DNA of 64,000 bases from NCBI RefSeq assembly GCF_040239565.1, contig NZ_JBEHWS010000001.1, positions 62,001 through 126,000 of the forward strand, written 5' to 3'. The stretch is from Fulvimarina sp040239565. GTDB lineage: Bacteria > Pseudomonadota > Alphaproteobacteria > Rhizobiales > Rhizobiaceae. Shown here piece by piece: positions 42,991 through 50,896 of this stretch. The notes under the pieces were generated by a model, which did not search any database, was not told where the DNA came from, and was given only the letters and a program-made list of their open reading frames with translations. How positions within the stretch are numbered: the stretch's first letter is position 1; every line of letters begins with the position of its first letter. The translations under genes were made by a program, and so were the position numbers.

Positions 42991-43877
42991 GACAGAGCCG
43001 TCTCCAGGGCGGAACGCCATTCGCCGAGACGGGACTGGAGCACCGTCTGGCCCATTTCGATCTTCACGTCGGTCGCGCCTTCTGAGGGCGCAAAGGTGAC
43101 GTGCGCGGCGCGCTCGCCGAGTGCGGTTTCGAGATGGCCGAGAAGGTCCGCCGAACCGCTCGCCTTCACCGAGATCGCCTGTCCGTCATAGGCCGCGAGC
43201 GTCATCGAGCGGACGAGTTCGTCGATGCTCTGGCGCTGACGGGTGTTGATCGCGAGCGGTTTCAGGATGCTCGCCAGCGTCGCGCGCATGGCATCGCTCA
43301 GGCGCTCGGTCTGCGTGGCCAGAGCCTCGGCGAGACGTTCACCTTCGCTTTCAGCCCACTCGGCCCGTGCCGCTTCGATCGCTTCGGCCTGTCGCTCTTC
43401 AGCGGCAGCGCGTTCCTGCTCGATCGCGGCTTCGATCGCGGCATCGCGTTCGGCGGCAGCTTCTTCGAGCGCCTCGGTCCGACCCTGATCGTAAGCGGCC
43501 TGGCGCGCTGCTTCCAGCGCATGGGATGCGTGCGAATTGATCCGGCCGGCACGGTTTTTCAGATCGTCCTGAAGGGCGCGGGCATCCTGGGTCGGCTGCT
43601 GGGGGGAGGCGCGGCTTCTGAGCTCGCCTTCCATCTCCTCCATCAGTGAGGCGGTATCGACGTCGCCGCCCTCTTCCGGCTGGAAGGCGGGCCGTGCGGT
43701 GGGCTCGCCGAGGCCTTCGAACGCCTGGGGCTTCGGCCGTGCCTTGGCCTGACGTTCGCCGCCGAGTGCGCTGAAGTCGCTGGGCTGCTTCGCGCTGCGT
43801 GCCTGACGTTTCGGAGCGAGGCTCTTGAAGCCGGAGTCGTTGTCGCGATCGTTGAGATACTGGGCGAGGGGGATCAT
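42987..43877 (-). CDS. FliH-like flagellar protein (tentative)
   Basis: A 296-residue protein with a disordered, basic N-terminal third, a long Ala/Glu coiled coil at about 120-190 (AYDQGRTEALEEAAAERDA, AIEQERAAAEERQAEAI), and a small C-terminal globular part ending RLGEWRSALETALS. This resembles FliH, the regulator of the FliI export ATPase: a V/F-ATPase E/b-type stalk plus a globular end. The place between fliF and motB, with 3-4-base junctions, makes a flagellar role near certain, but the FliH identity is inference. Confidence 0.6.
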   Translation of the reverse strand: MIPLAQYLNDRDNDSGFKSLAPKRQARSAKQPSDFSALGGERQAKARPKPQAFEGLGEPTARPAFQPEEGGDVDTASLMEEMEGELRSRASPQQPTQDARALQDDLKNRAGRINSHASHALEAARQAAYDQGRTEALEEAAAERDAAIEAAIEQERAAAEERQAEAIEAARAEWAESEGERLAEALATQTERLSDAMRATLASILKPLAINTRQRQSIDELVRSMTLAAYDGQAISVKASGSADLLGHLETALGERAAHVTFAPSEGATDVKIEMGQTVLQSRLGEWRSALETALS

Positions 43878-43880
43878 GAT

Positions 43881-45536
43881 TTACGCGGCCTCTTTCTGTT
43901 TGAGCCACTGCTTGAGCACGTTGGCGGCCTGACCTTCGTCGATGTCTACGAGAGCTTCCAGGCGGGCCTGGGGAGAGGGGGTCGCTCCCGACATGTCCTC
44001 GACATACCCCGCTGGGGCGGTCGATAGGCCGAACGTACCCGCCAAAGCTGGATCGACGCCTTCCCCGAAACGCTGGAGGTCTTCGATGGAATTGTCATTG
44101 TCGGCTGCGCCGCTCATCGGATCCGGCGCGGCGAGTGCCCGGATGGCCGGCTTCAGGCCGAACCAGATCACCAGAACCGCAACGGTGAGGATCGTGAGTG
44201 CGTTGATGAGGGTGCCGGACTGGCGCATGAACATCTCGCCGAAGCCGGGTCCGGGGATCGGCTCCAGGCTGCCCGCGGCATCGACGAAGTCGACGGCGGT
44301 CACCTTCAGCTGGTCGCCGCGCTCTTCCGAAAAGCCGGAGGCGGAAGCAACGAGGGCCTGGATCTCGGCGATCCGCGCGTCGATATCGGTGTCGGTCGCG
44401 TTCTCGCCGATCGCGGCGGCAAGGCGCTGGCGGTTGATCACCACCGCGATCGAGAGATGCTCGACCTCGTAACCTTCCGATGTCGTCTGGATCGTCTTTT
44501 CGTTGATCTCGTAGTTGGTGAGCTCCTCACGGCGCTCCTTTTCGTCCGACGACTGCTCACCGCCCGGCGCACCCTGCACCTCGTCGGCCGCCTGGATGTC
44601 CTGATCGATCCCGACCGCTTCGTTCTGGGTCGTGTTCTGGCTCTGGTCCATTTCCTTTACGGAACGCACGGAACGCTCGACGCGGCTTTCGGGATCGAAG
44701 ATACGCTCGGAGATCTGCTGGCGATCGGTATTGAGGCTCGCCGTGACCGAGGTCTGGAAGTTGCCGACGCCGAGATAGGGAGCGAGCGTGCGGCGGATCG
44801 ATTCCTCGACGCTGCCCGACATGATCTTCTCGATGCCGAAGAGCTTGGTGGGCGCGGTCGAAAGACCGTCCTCGCCGGAAGCGAGCAGCGTTCCGTCGGA
44901 ATTGAGGACCGTGACCTCCTGCGCCGTCATGCCGGGGATCGCTGCGGCGACGAGCGAGCGGATCGCCGGGGCCGAACCGAAGTCGCCGGAGGCGTCCGTG
45001 CGGATGACGACGCTCGCCGAGGGCTTCCTGCGTTCACGGCGGAACGAGCCCTCGTCGGCAAGCACGATGTGGACGCGTGCGGCGCGGATGTTCGAGAGCG
45101 TCTGGATGGTGCGGGCGATCTCACCTTCGAGTGCGCGGACGCGGGTGACTTCCTGCATGAAGGAGGTGAGGCCGATCGAGCCGATATTGTCGAACAGCTC
45201 GTAGCCGGCGTTTTCCGAACGCGGCAGACCCTTTTCGGCGAGCAGCATTCGCGCTTCGCCGGTCTGCGAGAACGGCGTCTGAACCGCGTCGCCCTCTGCC
45301 GTCACGTCGAACGGGATCCCGGCTTCGGTCAGGGCTGCGCCAATGCGGGTGACGTCCTGGCGGTCGAGACCGGAATAGAGTGTTTCCATATCCGCACGGG
45401 ACAGGAAGTAGCTTCCAAGTCCCACCAGAACCACGACGAGCAGTCCCACGATGCCGAGAGCGCCCAATTTCTTGGGTCCCAGCTGTGAGAGGTTCGAAAC
45501 GATCTGTTGTGCCTGTCCGCCCAGAAGACCGGCCAT
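43881..45536 (-). CDS. fliF: Flagellar MS-ring protein FliF
   Basis: A 551-residue inner-membrane ring protein. Two membrane helices lie near residues 25-46 (LGIVGLLVVVLVGLGSYFL) and 442-462 (ALTILTVAVLVIWFGL). Between them are the ring-building motifs, including YSGLDRQDVTRIGAALTEAG, ENAGYELFD, SFMQEVTRVRALEGE, ARVHIVLAD and ASVVI. The C-terminal tail (LVDIDEGQAANVLKQWL) is the FliG-binding end. It is the first gene of the leftward operon, with two CtrA-type boxes upstream. Confidence 0.95.
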   Translation of the reverse strand: MAGLLGGQAQQIVSNLSQLGPKKLGALGIVGLLVVVLVGLGSYFLSRADMETLYSGLDRQDVTRIGAALTEAGIPFDVTAEGDAVQTPFSQTGEARMLLAEKGLPRSENAGYELFDNIGSIGLTSFMQEVTRVRALEGEIARTIQTLSNIRAARVHIVLADEGSFRRERRKPSASVVIRTDASGDFGSAPAIRSLVAAAIPGMTAQEVTVLNSDGTLLASGEDGLSTAPTKLFGIEKIMSGSVEESIRRTLAPYLGVGNFQTSVTASLNTDRQQISERIFDPESRVERSVRSVKEMDQSQNTTQNEAVGIDQDIQAADEVQGAPGGEQSSDEKERREELTNYEINEKTIQTTSEGYEVEHLSIAVVINRQRLAAAIGENATDTDIDARIAEIQALVASASGFSEERGDQLKVTAVDFVDAAGSLEPIPGPGFGEMFMRQSGTLINALTILTVAVLVIWFGLKPAIRALAAPDPMSGAADNDNSIEDLQRFGEGVDPALAGTFGLSTAPAGYVEDMSGATPSPQARLEALVDIDEGQAANVLKQWLKQKEAA

Positions 45537-45557
45537 GACGCACCCCCGATTTGACGC

Positions 45558-45630
45558 TTAATAAAAGGTTACCGTGGGCGGACCATGCGTCGGGAAGCTT
45601 GCGCGAAACCCCGGTTAACAAAGGGTTAAC
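45558..45630 (-). promoter_or_regulatory. CtrA-type binding sites upstream of fliF
   Basis: TTAA-N7-TTAAC at 45615-45630 is a perfect full CtrA box and nearly palindromic, centred about 85 bases before the fliF ATG. A second, one-mismatch copy TTAA-N7-TTAC lies at 45558-45572. CtrA directly controls fliF in Caulobacter. Confidence 0.65.
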
Positions 45631-45662
45631 GCGAGGCTTGCCGGCGGGAATTTGGCGTGTCG

Positions 45663-45692
45663 AAGGGCTTTGGCAAAACGCGCAAAGCCCTT
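45663..45692 (-). terminator. Hairpin after the TSUP gene
   Basis: AAGGGCTTTG (45663-45672) pairs perfectly with CAAAGCCCTT (45683-45692), starting 11 bases beyond the stop of the leftward TSUP gene. It is a 10-bp stem without a T-run. Confidence 0.6.
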
Positions 45693-45703
45693 CATTTGCG
45701 GGC

Positions 45704-46474
45704 TCAGCCGATGATCTGCGCGACCTGGACAAGGCCAAGAATGGTGATGAGACCACCGACGAGACGCAGGAGTATCTTTTCCGCAAGCTTACGGACCACG
45801 AAGCCGGCGAAGGGTGCGGCGACGAGGCCGCCGACAATAAGGCCGAGGATCGCAAGGCCGTGCGAGGCGAAATCGCCGGCTTCCTCCCAGTGGCCGGTCA
45901 GGAGCGCGAAGAGGAAGCTCAGGGAAACGGCGAGGGTGACCACGAATTCGGCCGTATTCACCGTGCCGATCACGTAACGCGGCGCGCCTCCGGCTCCGAG
46001 AAGCCCGGTGGTGACGACCGGTCCCCAGCCGCCGCCTCCGACGCTGTCGAGAAAGCCGCCTGCGAGCGCCAGCGGCGGTGCCACTGCACCCGGAACCGGG
46101 CGCGAAGGGATTTTTCTGAAGGAGCGCACGATCAGGTAGAGACCGATGATCGAGAGGTAGGCCGCAACATAGGGCTTTGCGACGGAGCCCGAGAAGCTCG
46201 TCAGCACATAGGTTCCCACCACGCCGCCGAGGACGCCGAAGGGGACGAGCCGCCAGAACAGCTTCCAGTCGATATTGCGGTTGATGGCGTGGGCCGTTCC
46301 GGAGGCCGCGGTCGTGAAGAGTTCGGCCGTATGGACCGATGCCGAGGCCGCCGCAGGCGCGACCCCGAACGAGATCAGGACCGTCGAGGAGACGACTCCA
46401 TAGGCCATGCCGAGGGCGCCATCGACGAGCTGGGCGAGCCCGCCGACGAGTAGAAAGAGAAGGAAATCGGTCAT
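45704..46474 (-). CDS. TauE/SafE (TSUP) family transporter, Rrf2-linked
   Basis: A 256-residue membrane protein with about seven to eight hydrophobic segments. Family hallmarks are LLVGGLAQLVDGALGMAYG at the start and LAGGFLDSVGGGGWGPVVTTGLLGAG in the second half, the latter a glycine-rich TSUP repeat. ATG 46474 is chosen because GGAG stands 7 bases upstream; the ATG at 46486 would lie over that site. The Rrf2 gene is immediately upstream on the same strand, and CCTA...TAGG repeats between them suggest local control. Sulfite or another sulfur anion is a plausible substrate. Confidence 0.87.
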   Translation of the reverse strand: MTDFLLFLLVGGLAQLVDGALGMAYGVVSSTVLISFGVAPAAASASVHTAELFTTAASGTAHAINRNIDWKLFWRLVPFGVLGGVVGTYVLTSFSGSVAKPYVAAYLSIIGLYLIVRSFRKIPSRPVPGAVAPPLALAGGFLDSVGGGGWGPVVTTGLLGAGGAPRYVIGTVNTAEFVVTLAVSLSFLFALLTGHWEEAGDFASHGLAILGLIVGGLVAAPFAGFVVRKLAEKILLRLVGGLITILGLVQVAQIIG

Positions 46475-46503
46475 CGCAAACTCCATTGGCGTGATGGAGC
46501 AAG

Positions 46504-46569
46504 CCTATTCCTATATCATACTATTACAGTAGGCGTTAATGATCTAAAAATGCCTATTAAGAAAGTAGG
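46504..46569. promoter_or_regulatory. Operator-like CCTA/TAGG repeats
   Basis: CCTATTAAGAAAGTAGG (46553-46569) and CCTAT-N14-GTAGG (46510-46533) are imperfect dyads in an A/T-rich island just upstream of the TSUP gene, and another CCTATT is at 46504. They are likely binding sites for the adjacent Rrf2 regulator. Confidence 0.45.
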
Positions 46570-46643
46570 ATATTCCAAATTTGTTCCCTGATCAGCTGAA
46601 ATCCGGAAAATTCGGTCTTCGGGCACAGGGATGGCAAGGCCGA

Positions 46644-47063
46644 TCACGTGCCGTCCTCCTCATCCCTCATCTGATCGAACCGCCGGTTCTCCAAGATCTC
46701 GGCGGTCGCGTCCCGGACCCTGAGCAGAGCCTTTCGGGTCTCGCAGGTCTCGACATCCTTGCAGTCCTCGCAGCGGCGATAGGCCGTGCGGCTGGCACAG
46801 GGCGCCAGCGCCAGCGGGCCGTCCACAACCCTCAGGACGTCGGCGAAGCTGATTTCGGAAGCCGGTTGCGCCAGGATATAGCCGCCGTTCTTGCCGCGCG
46901 AACTGGAGACGAACCCCGCCCGTTTGAGCTCAACGAGGATGGCTTCCAGAAACTTCTTCGGAATGGCTTCTTCGTCGGAAATAACGGAGGAGGAAACGGG
47001 TATCGTTCTCGGAGCGATGTTGAACATCGCGCGAATGGCATAACGGGCACGCTGGGAAATCAT
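46644..47063 (-). CDS. Rrf2-family transcriptional regulator
   Basis: A 139-residue winged-helix regulator. It starts MISQRARYAIRAMFNIA, with the RKNGGY-type wing as SRGKNGGYILAQPASEIS. The C-terminal half has CASRTAYRRCEDCKDVETC: four cysteines, three in the IscR-like cluster region, consistent with an Fe-S or thiol switch. The spacing differs from IscR's C-x5-C-x5-C, and the adjacent TSUP transporter points to sulfur-species sensing of the CymR/CsoR-like kind rather than Fe-S biogenesis. No isc/suf genes are near. Confidence 0.88.
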   Translation of the reverse strand: MISQRARYAIRAMFNIAPRTIPVSSSVISDEEAIPKKFLEAILVELKRAGFVSSSRGKNGGYILAQPASEISFADVLRVVDGPLALAPCASRTAYRRCEDCKDVETCETRKALLRVRDATAEILENRRFDQMRDEEDGT

Positions 47064-47196
47064 GCGGCCATTTGATCCGCCAAATTCAGGCCGTCAAGCC
47101 AGTTCGTGATGACGTGGCGTCCGGCATGGTGCACCGGTTGTTGGAGCTTAAGAAGCGGACGCTGATCGGTGGCACCGCCCGGATGATGCTAAGGGA

Positions 47197-49218
47197 TTAA
47201 CTCTCTTCGTCCCGCATTTCATTGCCGTTGGACGGAGCTTCCGCCACGCGGATACGATGCAGCGCATTCGGGAAGGACACGCGGATCGTCAGATCGCGGC
47301 CGGTTTGCTCTTTCGTCAGCGTGCCGCCAAGCTGCGTTGCCATGGCTTCGAGAAGGTGCGAGCCGAAGCCGCTCGAGCTTACCTCGTCTTCTTGCTTTTC
47401 CTGCACGGCTGCGCCTGTCTCGTCCTCGGCGACGCTTTCCTTCCAGAGGATGCCGATCTCGCCCGCCTCGCTCTCGGCCCATTCGATCGCGAGGACGCCG
47501 CCCTTGCCGAGGGGACCGTATTTCGCGGCGTTCGTCGAAAGTTCGTAGAGCACGAGCCCGACTGATCCCGCCTGCGACCGGTTGAGGGCAAGCGGCGGAC
47601 CATCGGCATGGATTTCGATCCCGGACAGGTTTTTGTAAGGGCCGAGAATGGCATCGACGATATCGGCGAACAGGGTTCTCGTCGCTTCGCCGGACACCGT
47701 ATGCGCCTTGGAGAGCGCCGCGATCCGGGCACGGGAGACGTCGCGCAGCTCCTCGACAGAACCGGCCTCGCGCGCCGACAGCGAGATGAGGGCGCCGGTC
47801 ATGGAGAAAAGGTTCTTCACCCGGTGATCGAGTTCGCCGGTGAGGAGGCTGGCATGGGCATTCGCCTGTTCGAGGTCCCGGTTGGCGATGGCGAGTTCCC
47901 GGGTCCGCTCCTCGACGCGGCGCTCCAGCATATCCCCGGCCTGGCGCAGTTCGGCGGTCAGCGCCTCGTTCTCGGCGCGGTGGGTTCTGAGCCATTCGGT
48001 GGCCCGGCGCATCGCGGTCTTGGTGCGTTCGAGTTCGGAGAACCAGAGGGTCTGGATCGGAACGTCGTCGAACCGGCCTTCCGCAATATGATCGGCCTGA
48101 TCGGCAAGGCCGCGTATGGGCCGGGTGACGGAGCGCGCAAAGAGCGCTGCGACGAGGCCGGTGAGCACGATGACGACCAGCACCGCGCCGAGCCCGAGGT
48201 CGCGGACCCGGCGAAGCGGGGCGAGGATATCGTCCTCGGGAAGATAGGTGACGACAGCCCACGGCGTGCGCGAACCCTGCAGCCGCCGGATCGCCCCGCG
48301 CCAGGCCTCGCCCCCGACCTCGAAGCGCACCGTCTGGGCCGCCCCAGGCGCGATCGAACCTATCCCGCCCGGAAGGCCTTCGATTGCGGCGACGAGCGGC
48401 GGATCGTCGATCTCGTCGTAGCGGGCGAAGCGTGGTTCGCCATCGTTCTCTTCATCCGTGCGGACGACGGATTCGGTCCTGTGTGCGATGATGGCATCGT
48501 TTCGCGAGACGACCGCAACTGAGCCGCGCGCGCCGACATCGAGACCGTTGAGGAAATTGGAAACCGCGTCGATCTCGATATCGATGCCGACGACGCCTAC
48601 GGATGTGCCGTCACCGGTCTTCACGGGCGTTGCGACCGTGATGCCGGGCTTGTTCGAGGAAAAGAAGATGTAGGGCCGGGTCCAGATGACGGTTCCTGCC
48701 CTGAGGGCTTCCCGGTACCAGATCCGGCTGCGCGGGTCGTAGGTGTCGTTCGGATCACGCTCGGTGTCCAGCCGGCTGAAGCGTTCGTCGTAATAGAGGA
48801 GGGACACCTGGCGCTCCGGCCACGTCATGATGAGCTTGGAGCGGAACGCACCGGCCGTCCGGCTTTGGTCCCGATTGACGTAGATGAAGGACCCGTCCGC
48901 TGACCCGTAGAATATTCCCGAGAAATCGCGCTTGTTGCGCAGGATTTCGTAGAAATAGCGCATCAGCCTGTCGGGGTCCGTCGCGGTCACGACGGCACCT
49001 TCGGCAAGCCGCTGGGAGAGGGCGGCCGCATCATCGGCGGGATCGAGGAAGTTCTCGGTAAAGGCGGTCGCGTCAGCGGCGGTCTTCTCGGTCAGCCGGT
49101 CAGCGTATCTCAGAAGAACATCCTGGGATGTGACGTAGGTGAGCGCAACGATTGCGAGCAGGGCCACGAGCTGAAGACTGACCAGCGTGGCTGGAAGAAC
49201 GACGCGCAATGACCGCAT
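47197..49218 (-). CDS. Cache-HAMP-HWE/HisKA_2 sensor histidine kinase
   Basis: A 673-residue membrane kinase. A first helix spans about residues 9-30. A periplasmic double Cache domain spans about 40-330, with the ligand-pocket motif YDPRSRIWYREA and VGVVGIDIEID. A second helix lies at about 341-361, then HAMP (ARSVTRPIRGLADQADHIAEG), a coiled coil, and the HWE/HisKA_2 box ELDHRVKNLFS with His465. Kinases of this class drive the general stress response in alphaproteobacteria through PhyR, but no phyR/nepR/ecfG is in the window. It is monocistronic; the ligand is unknown. Confidence 0.92.
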   Translation of the reverse strand: MRSLRVVLPATLVSLQLVALLAIVALTYVTSQDVLLRYADRLTEKTAADATAFTENFLDPADDAAALSQRLAEGAVVTATDPDRLMRYFYEILRNKRDFSGIFYGSADGSFIYVNRDQSRTAGAFRSKLIMTWPERQVSLLYYDERFSRLDTERDPNDTYDPRSRIWYREALRAGTVIWTRPYIFFSSNKPGITVATPVKTGDGTSVGVVGIDIEIDAVSNFLNGLDVGARGSVAVVSRNDAIIAHRTESVVRTDEENDGEPRFARYDEIDDPPLVAAIEGLPGGIGSIAPGAAQTVRFEVGGEAWRGAIRRLQGSRTPWAVVTYLPEDDILAPLRRVRDLGLGAVLVVIVLTGLVAALFARSVTRPIRGLADQADHIAEGRFDDVPIQTLWFSELERTKTAMRRATEWLRTHRAENEALTAELRQAGDMLERRVEERTRELAIANRDLEQANAHASLLTGELDHRVKNLFSMTGALISLSAREAGSVEELRDVSRARIAALSKAHTVSGEATRTLFADIVDAILGPYKNLSGIEIHADGPPLALNRSQAGSVGLVLYELSTNAAKYGPLGKGGVLAIEWAESEAGEIGILWKESVAEDETGAAVQEKQEDEVSSSGFGSHLLEAMATQLGGTLTKEQTGRDLTIRVSFPNALHRIRVAEAPSNGNEMRDEES

Positions 49219-49339
49219 TCATCCTCCCATCTGTTGCCTGGTTCGCTTTTTCTCCGTCCATCTATCTCTTTCGCAAAATGCGACCGAATACTAGACCTTA
49301 CGTAACGGTTTCGTGAGTTCTAGGGCGCAGGCGTTGCCG

Positions 49340-50221
49340 TCAGGTCGCGTCTCCGCCCGCGAGCCGTTGCAGCAGCCAGCCCCGAAAAGCCCGGCTACCG
49401 ATGGTTTCGGCATCGGCCTGCAAGGAGGACAGCCAGTAGGCGCCCATGTCGATCTCGAGTGGAAAGGGGCGGCAGAGGCGCCTGTCCTTCACCCAGCCGG
49501 CGAACATGACGGCCGGAAGCAGGCCGACGCCCATGCCGCGGGCGGCCATCTCGGCAATCGCGAGGGAGCTGTCGAAGACCGGGCCCCGCAACACCGGCTC
49601 CGGAAGGGCGTAGGACGAGAACCAGGCCGTCCATTCAGAACCACGATAGGACCTCAGAAGCGTCTCGTTCTGAAGGTCCGCCGGCGCCTTCAGCCGTTCT
49701 GCGACGGCGGGGTGGCAGAAGAGCGAGAAGGGCGCGTCGAGGAGGCGGACCGAATGGGTGGCCCGCCAGTTGCCGTCGCCGAACCGGATCGCGAGGTTGA
49801 GACCCTCCTCGGCGATGTTGACGCGGTTGTTGTTGGTATAGATACGCACGTCGATTGCGGGATGACATGTTTGGAAGTCGTCCAGCCGGGGCAGGAGCCA
49901 TTCGGCCGCAAAGCTCGAGACGACGCCAACATTGAGGACCTCCCGGAAACGCTCGTCGCCGAACCGGTGTAGCCGCTCGGCGATGAGATCGAGCGCTTCG
50001 GTGAGAACGGGGAGCAGAGCCTCGCCTTCCTCCGTCAGCACCAGACCACGCGGAACCCGGCGAAAGAGGGTGACGTCGAGCTTTTCCTCCAGCTTGCGGA
50101 TTTGGTGGCTGAGCGCGGCCTGGGTGACGCAGAGCTCGACCGCAGCGCGGGTGAGATTGAGGTGCCGGGCGGCGACCTCGAAGGCACGCAGCGCATTCAG
50201 CGGGAGTTGCGAGCGATCCAT
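49340..50221 (-). CDS. ampR: LysR-family regulator, AmpR-like
   Basis: A 293-residue LysR protein. The start RSQLPLNALRAFEVAARHL, HTH region CVTQAALSHQIRKLE and FRRVPRGLVLTEEG closely follow AmpR as I recall it. The effector domain keeps NNRVNIAEEGLNLAIRFGDGNW and LLRSYRGSEW. AmpR senses muropeptides or UDP-MurNAc-pentapeptide and normally controls a divergent ampC beta-lactamase. No ampC is present: the divergent genes are a small secreted protein and a class B PBP. ATG 50221 is used for length; ATG 50230 is equally possible. Confidence 0.82.
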   Translation of the reverse strand: MDRSQLPLNALRAFEVAARHLNLTRAAVELCVTQAALSHQIRKLEEKLDVTLFRRVPRGLVLTEEGEALLPVLTEALDLIAERLHRFGDERFREVLNVGVVSSFAAEWLLPRLDDFQTCHPAIDVRIYTNNNRVNIAEEGLNLAIRFGDGNWRATHSVRLLDAPFSLFCHPAVAERLKAPADLQNETLLRSYRGSEWTAWFSSYALPEPVLRGPVFDSSLAIAEMAARGMGVGLLPAVMFAGWVKDRRLCRPFPLEIDMGAYWLSSLQADAETIGSRAFRGWLLQRLAGGDAT

Positions 50222-50394
50222 GGCCGCCATTATTTTTTCTAATCGAAGACGTGAGACATTGTCGCTTTTGATTGAGACAAGAATATCTAATATTGAATCA
50301 ACCAAAAGACAAATTTTGTTCATTTTGGCCTACAAGAAGGGAAGACTACGCTGGTTCAGCGGTGTCGAATTCTGATCGAAACCTGAGAAAGTTC

Positions 50395-50410
50395 TTAACG
50401 AAATCTTAAC
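50395..50410 (+). promoter_or_regulatory. Full CtrA box upstream of the PBP unit
   Basis: TTAA-CGAAATC-TTAAC is a perfect TTAA-N7-TTAAC CtrA recognition sequence, 44 bases before the ATG of the secreted protein. It is one of only two perfect boxes I found in the window. Confidence 0.65.
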
Positions 50411-50453
50411 GCGAGCGCCGATGACGGGCTTGCCGAAGGAGGCCGAACTCACC

Positions 50454-50858
50454 ATGCCTCGAACCCGGTTTGCGGTGTTTCTCCTGCTTGTTCTGAGTGC
50501 CGCCCCCGATCGTGCGGGCGCCGAAGCGCCGGTCTTCGATCCCGCGAGTCCGTTCCGCGTCGGTGAAGGCTTCGCCGAGGTTCCCGCGACTTGCGACACG
50601 CTTCAGGGCTGGATGGACCGTGCGCCCGCTTATGACGGCCGCTACAGCATGACCATCACCGGGGCGCTTGCTTCCAGCCAATGGGACGGGGCGCTCGCCT
50701 ATCTTTCGATGTGCGATCCTGCCGGCCCGCGCGTGATCTGCGTCACCTATCAGCCGCACGAGGTCGACCCGCAAGTGAGCGTGCTGCTTGCGGGCGGTTA
50801 CCAGCGGATCGACGAGAAGACCGTGCTTCTCGATCCATGCCTTGCCTACGACGAATGA
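50454..50858 (+). CDS. Small secreted protein upstream of the PBP gene
   Basis: A 134-residue protein with a signal peptide (FAVFLLLVLSAAPDRAGAEA, cleavage near 22). The mature part of about 110 residues has four cysteines (ATCDT, SMCDP, VICVT, DPCLA), probably two disulfides. No family is recognised. GAAGGAGG lies 12 bases before ATG 50454. The PBP gene follows after 38 bases, so the product probably works with or near the transpeptidase in the periplasm. A CtrA box lies upstream. Confidence 0.75.
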   Translation: MPRTRFAVFLLLVLSAAPDRAGAEAPVFDPASPFRVGEGFAEVPATCDTLQGWMDRAPAYDGRYSMTITGALASSQWDGALAYLSMCDPAGPRVICVTYQPHEVDPQVSVLLAGGYQRIDEKTVLLDPCLAYDE

Positions 50859-50896
50859 CGTCGGCCTCGTTTCATCTCTCTCGGCAGAGGAGTCCC

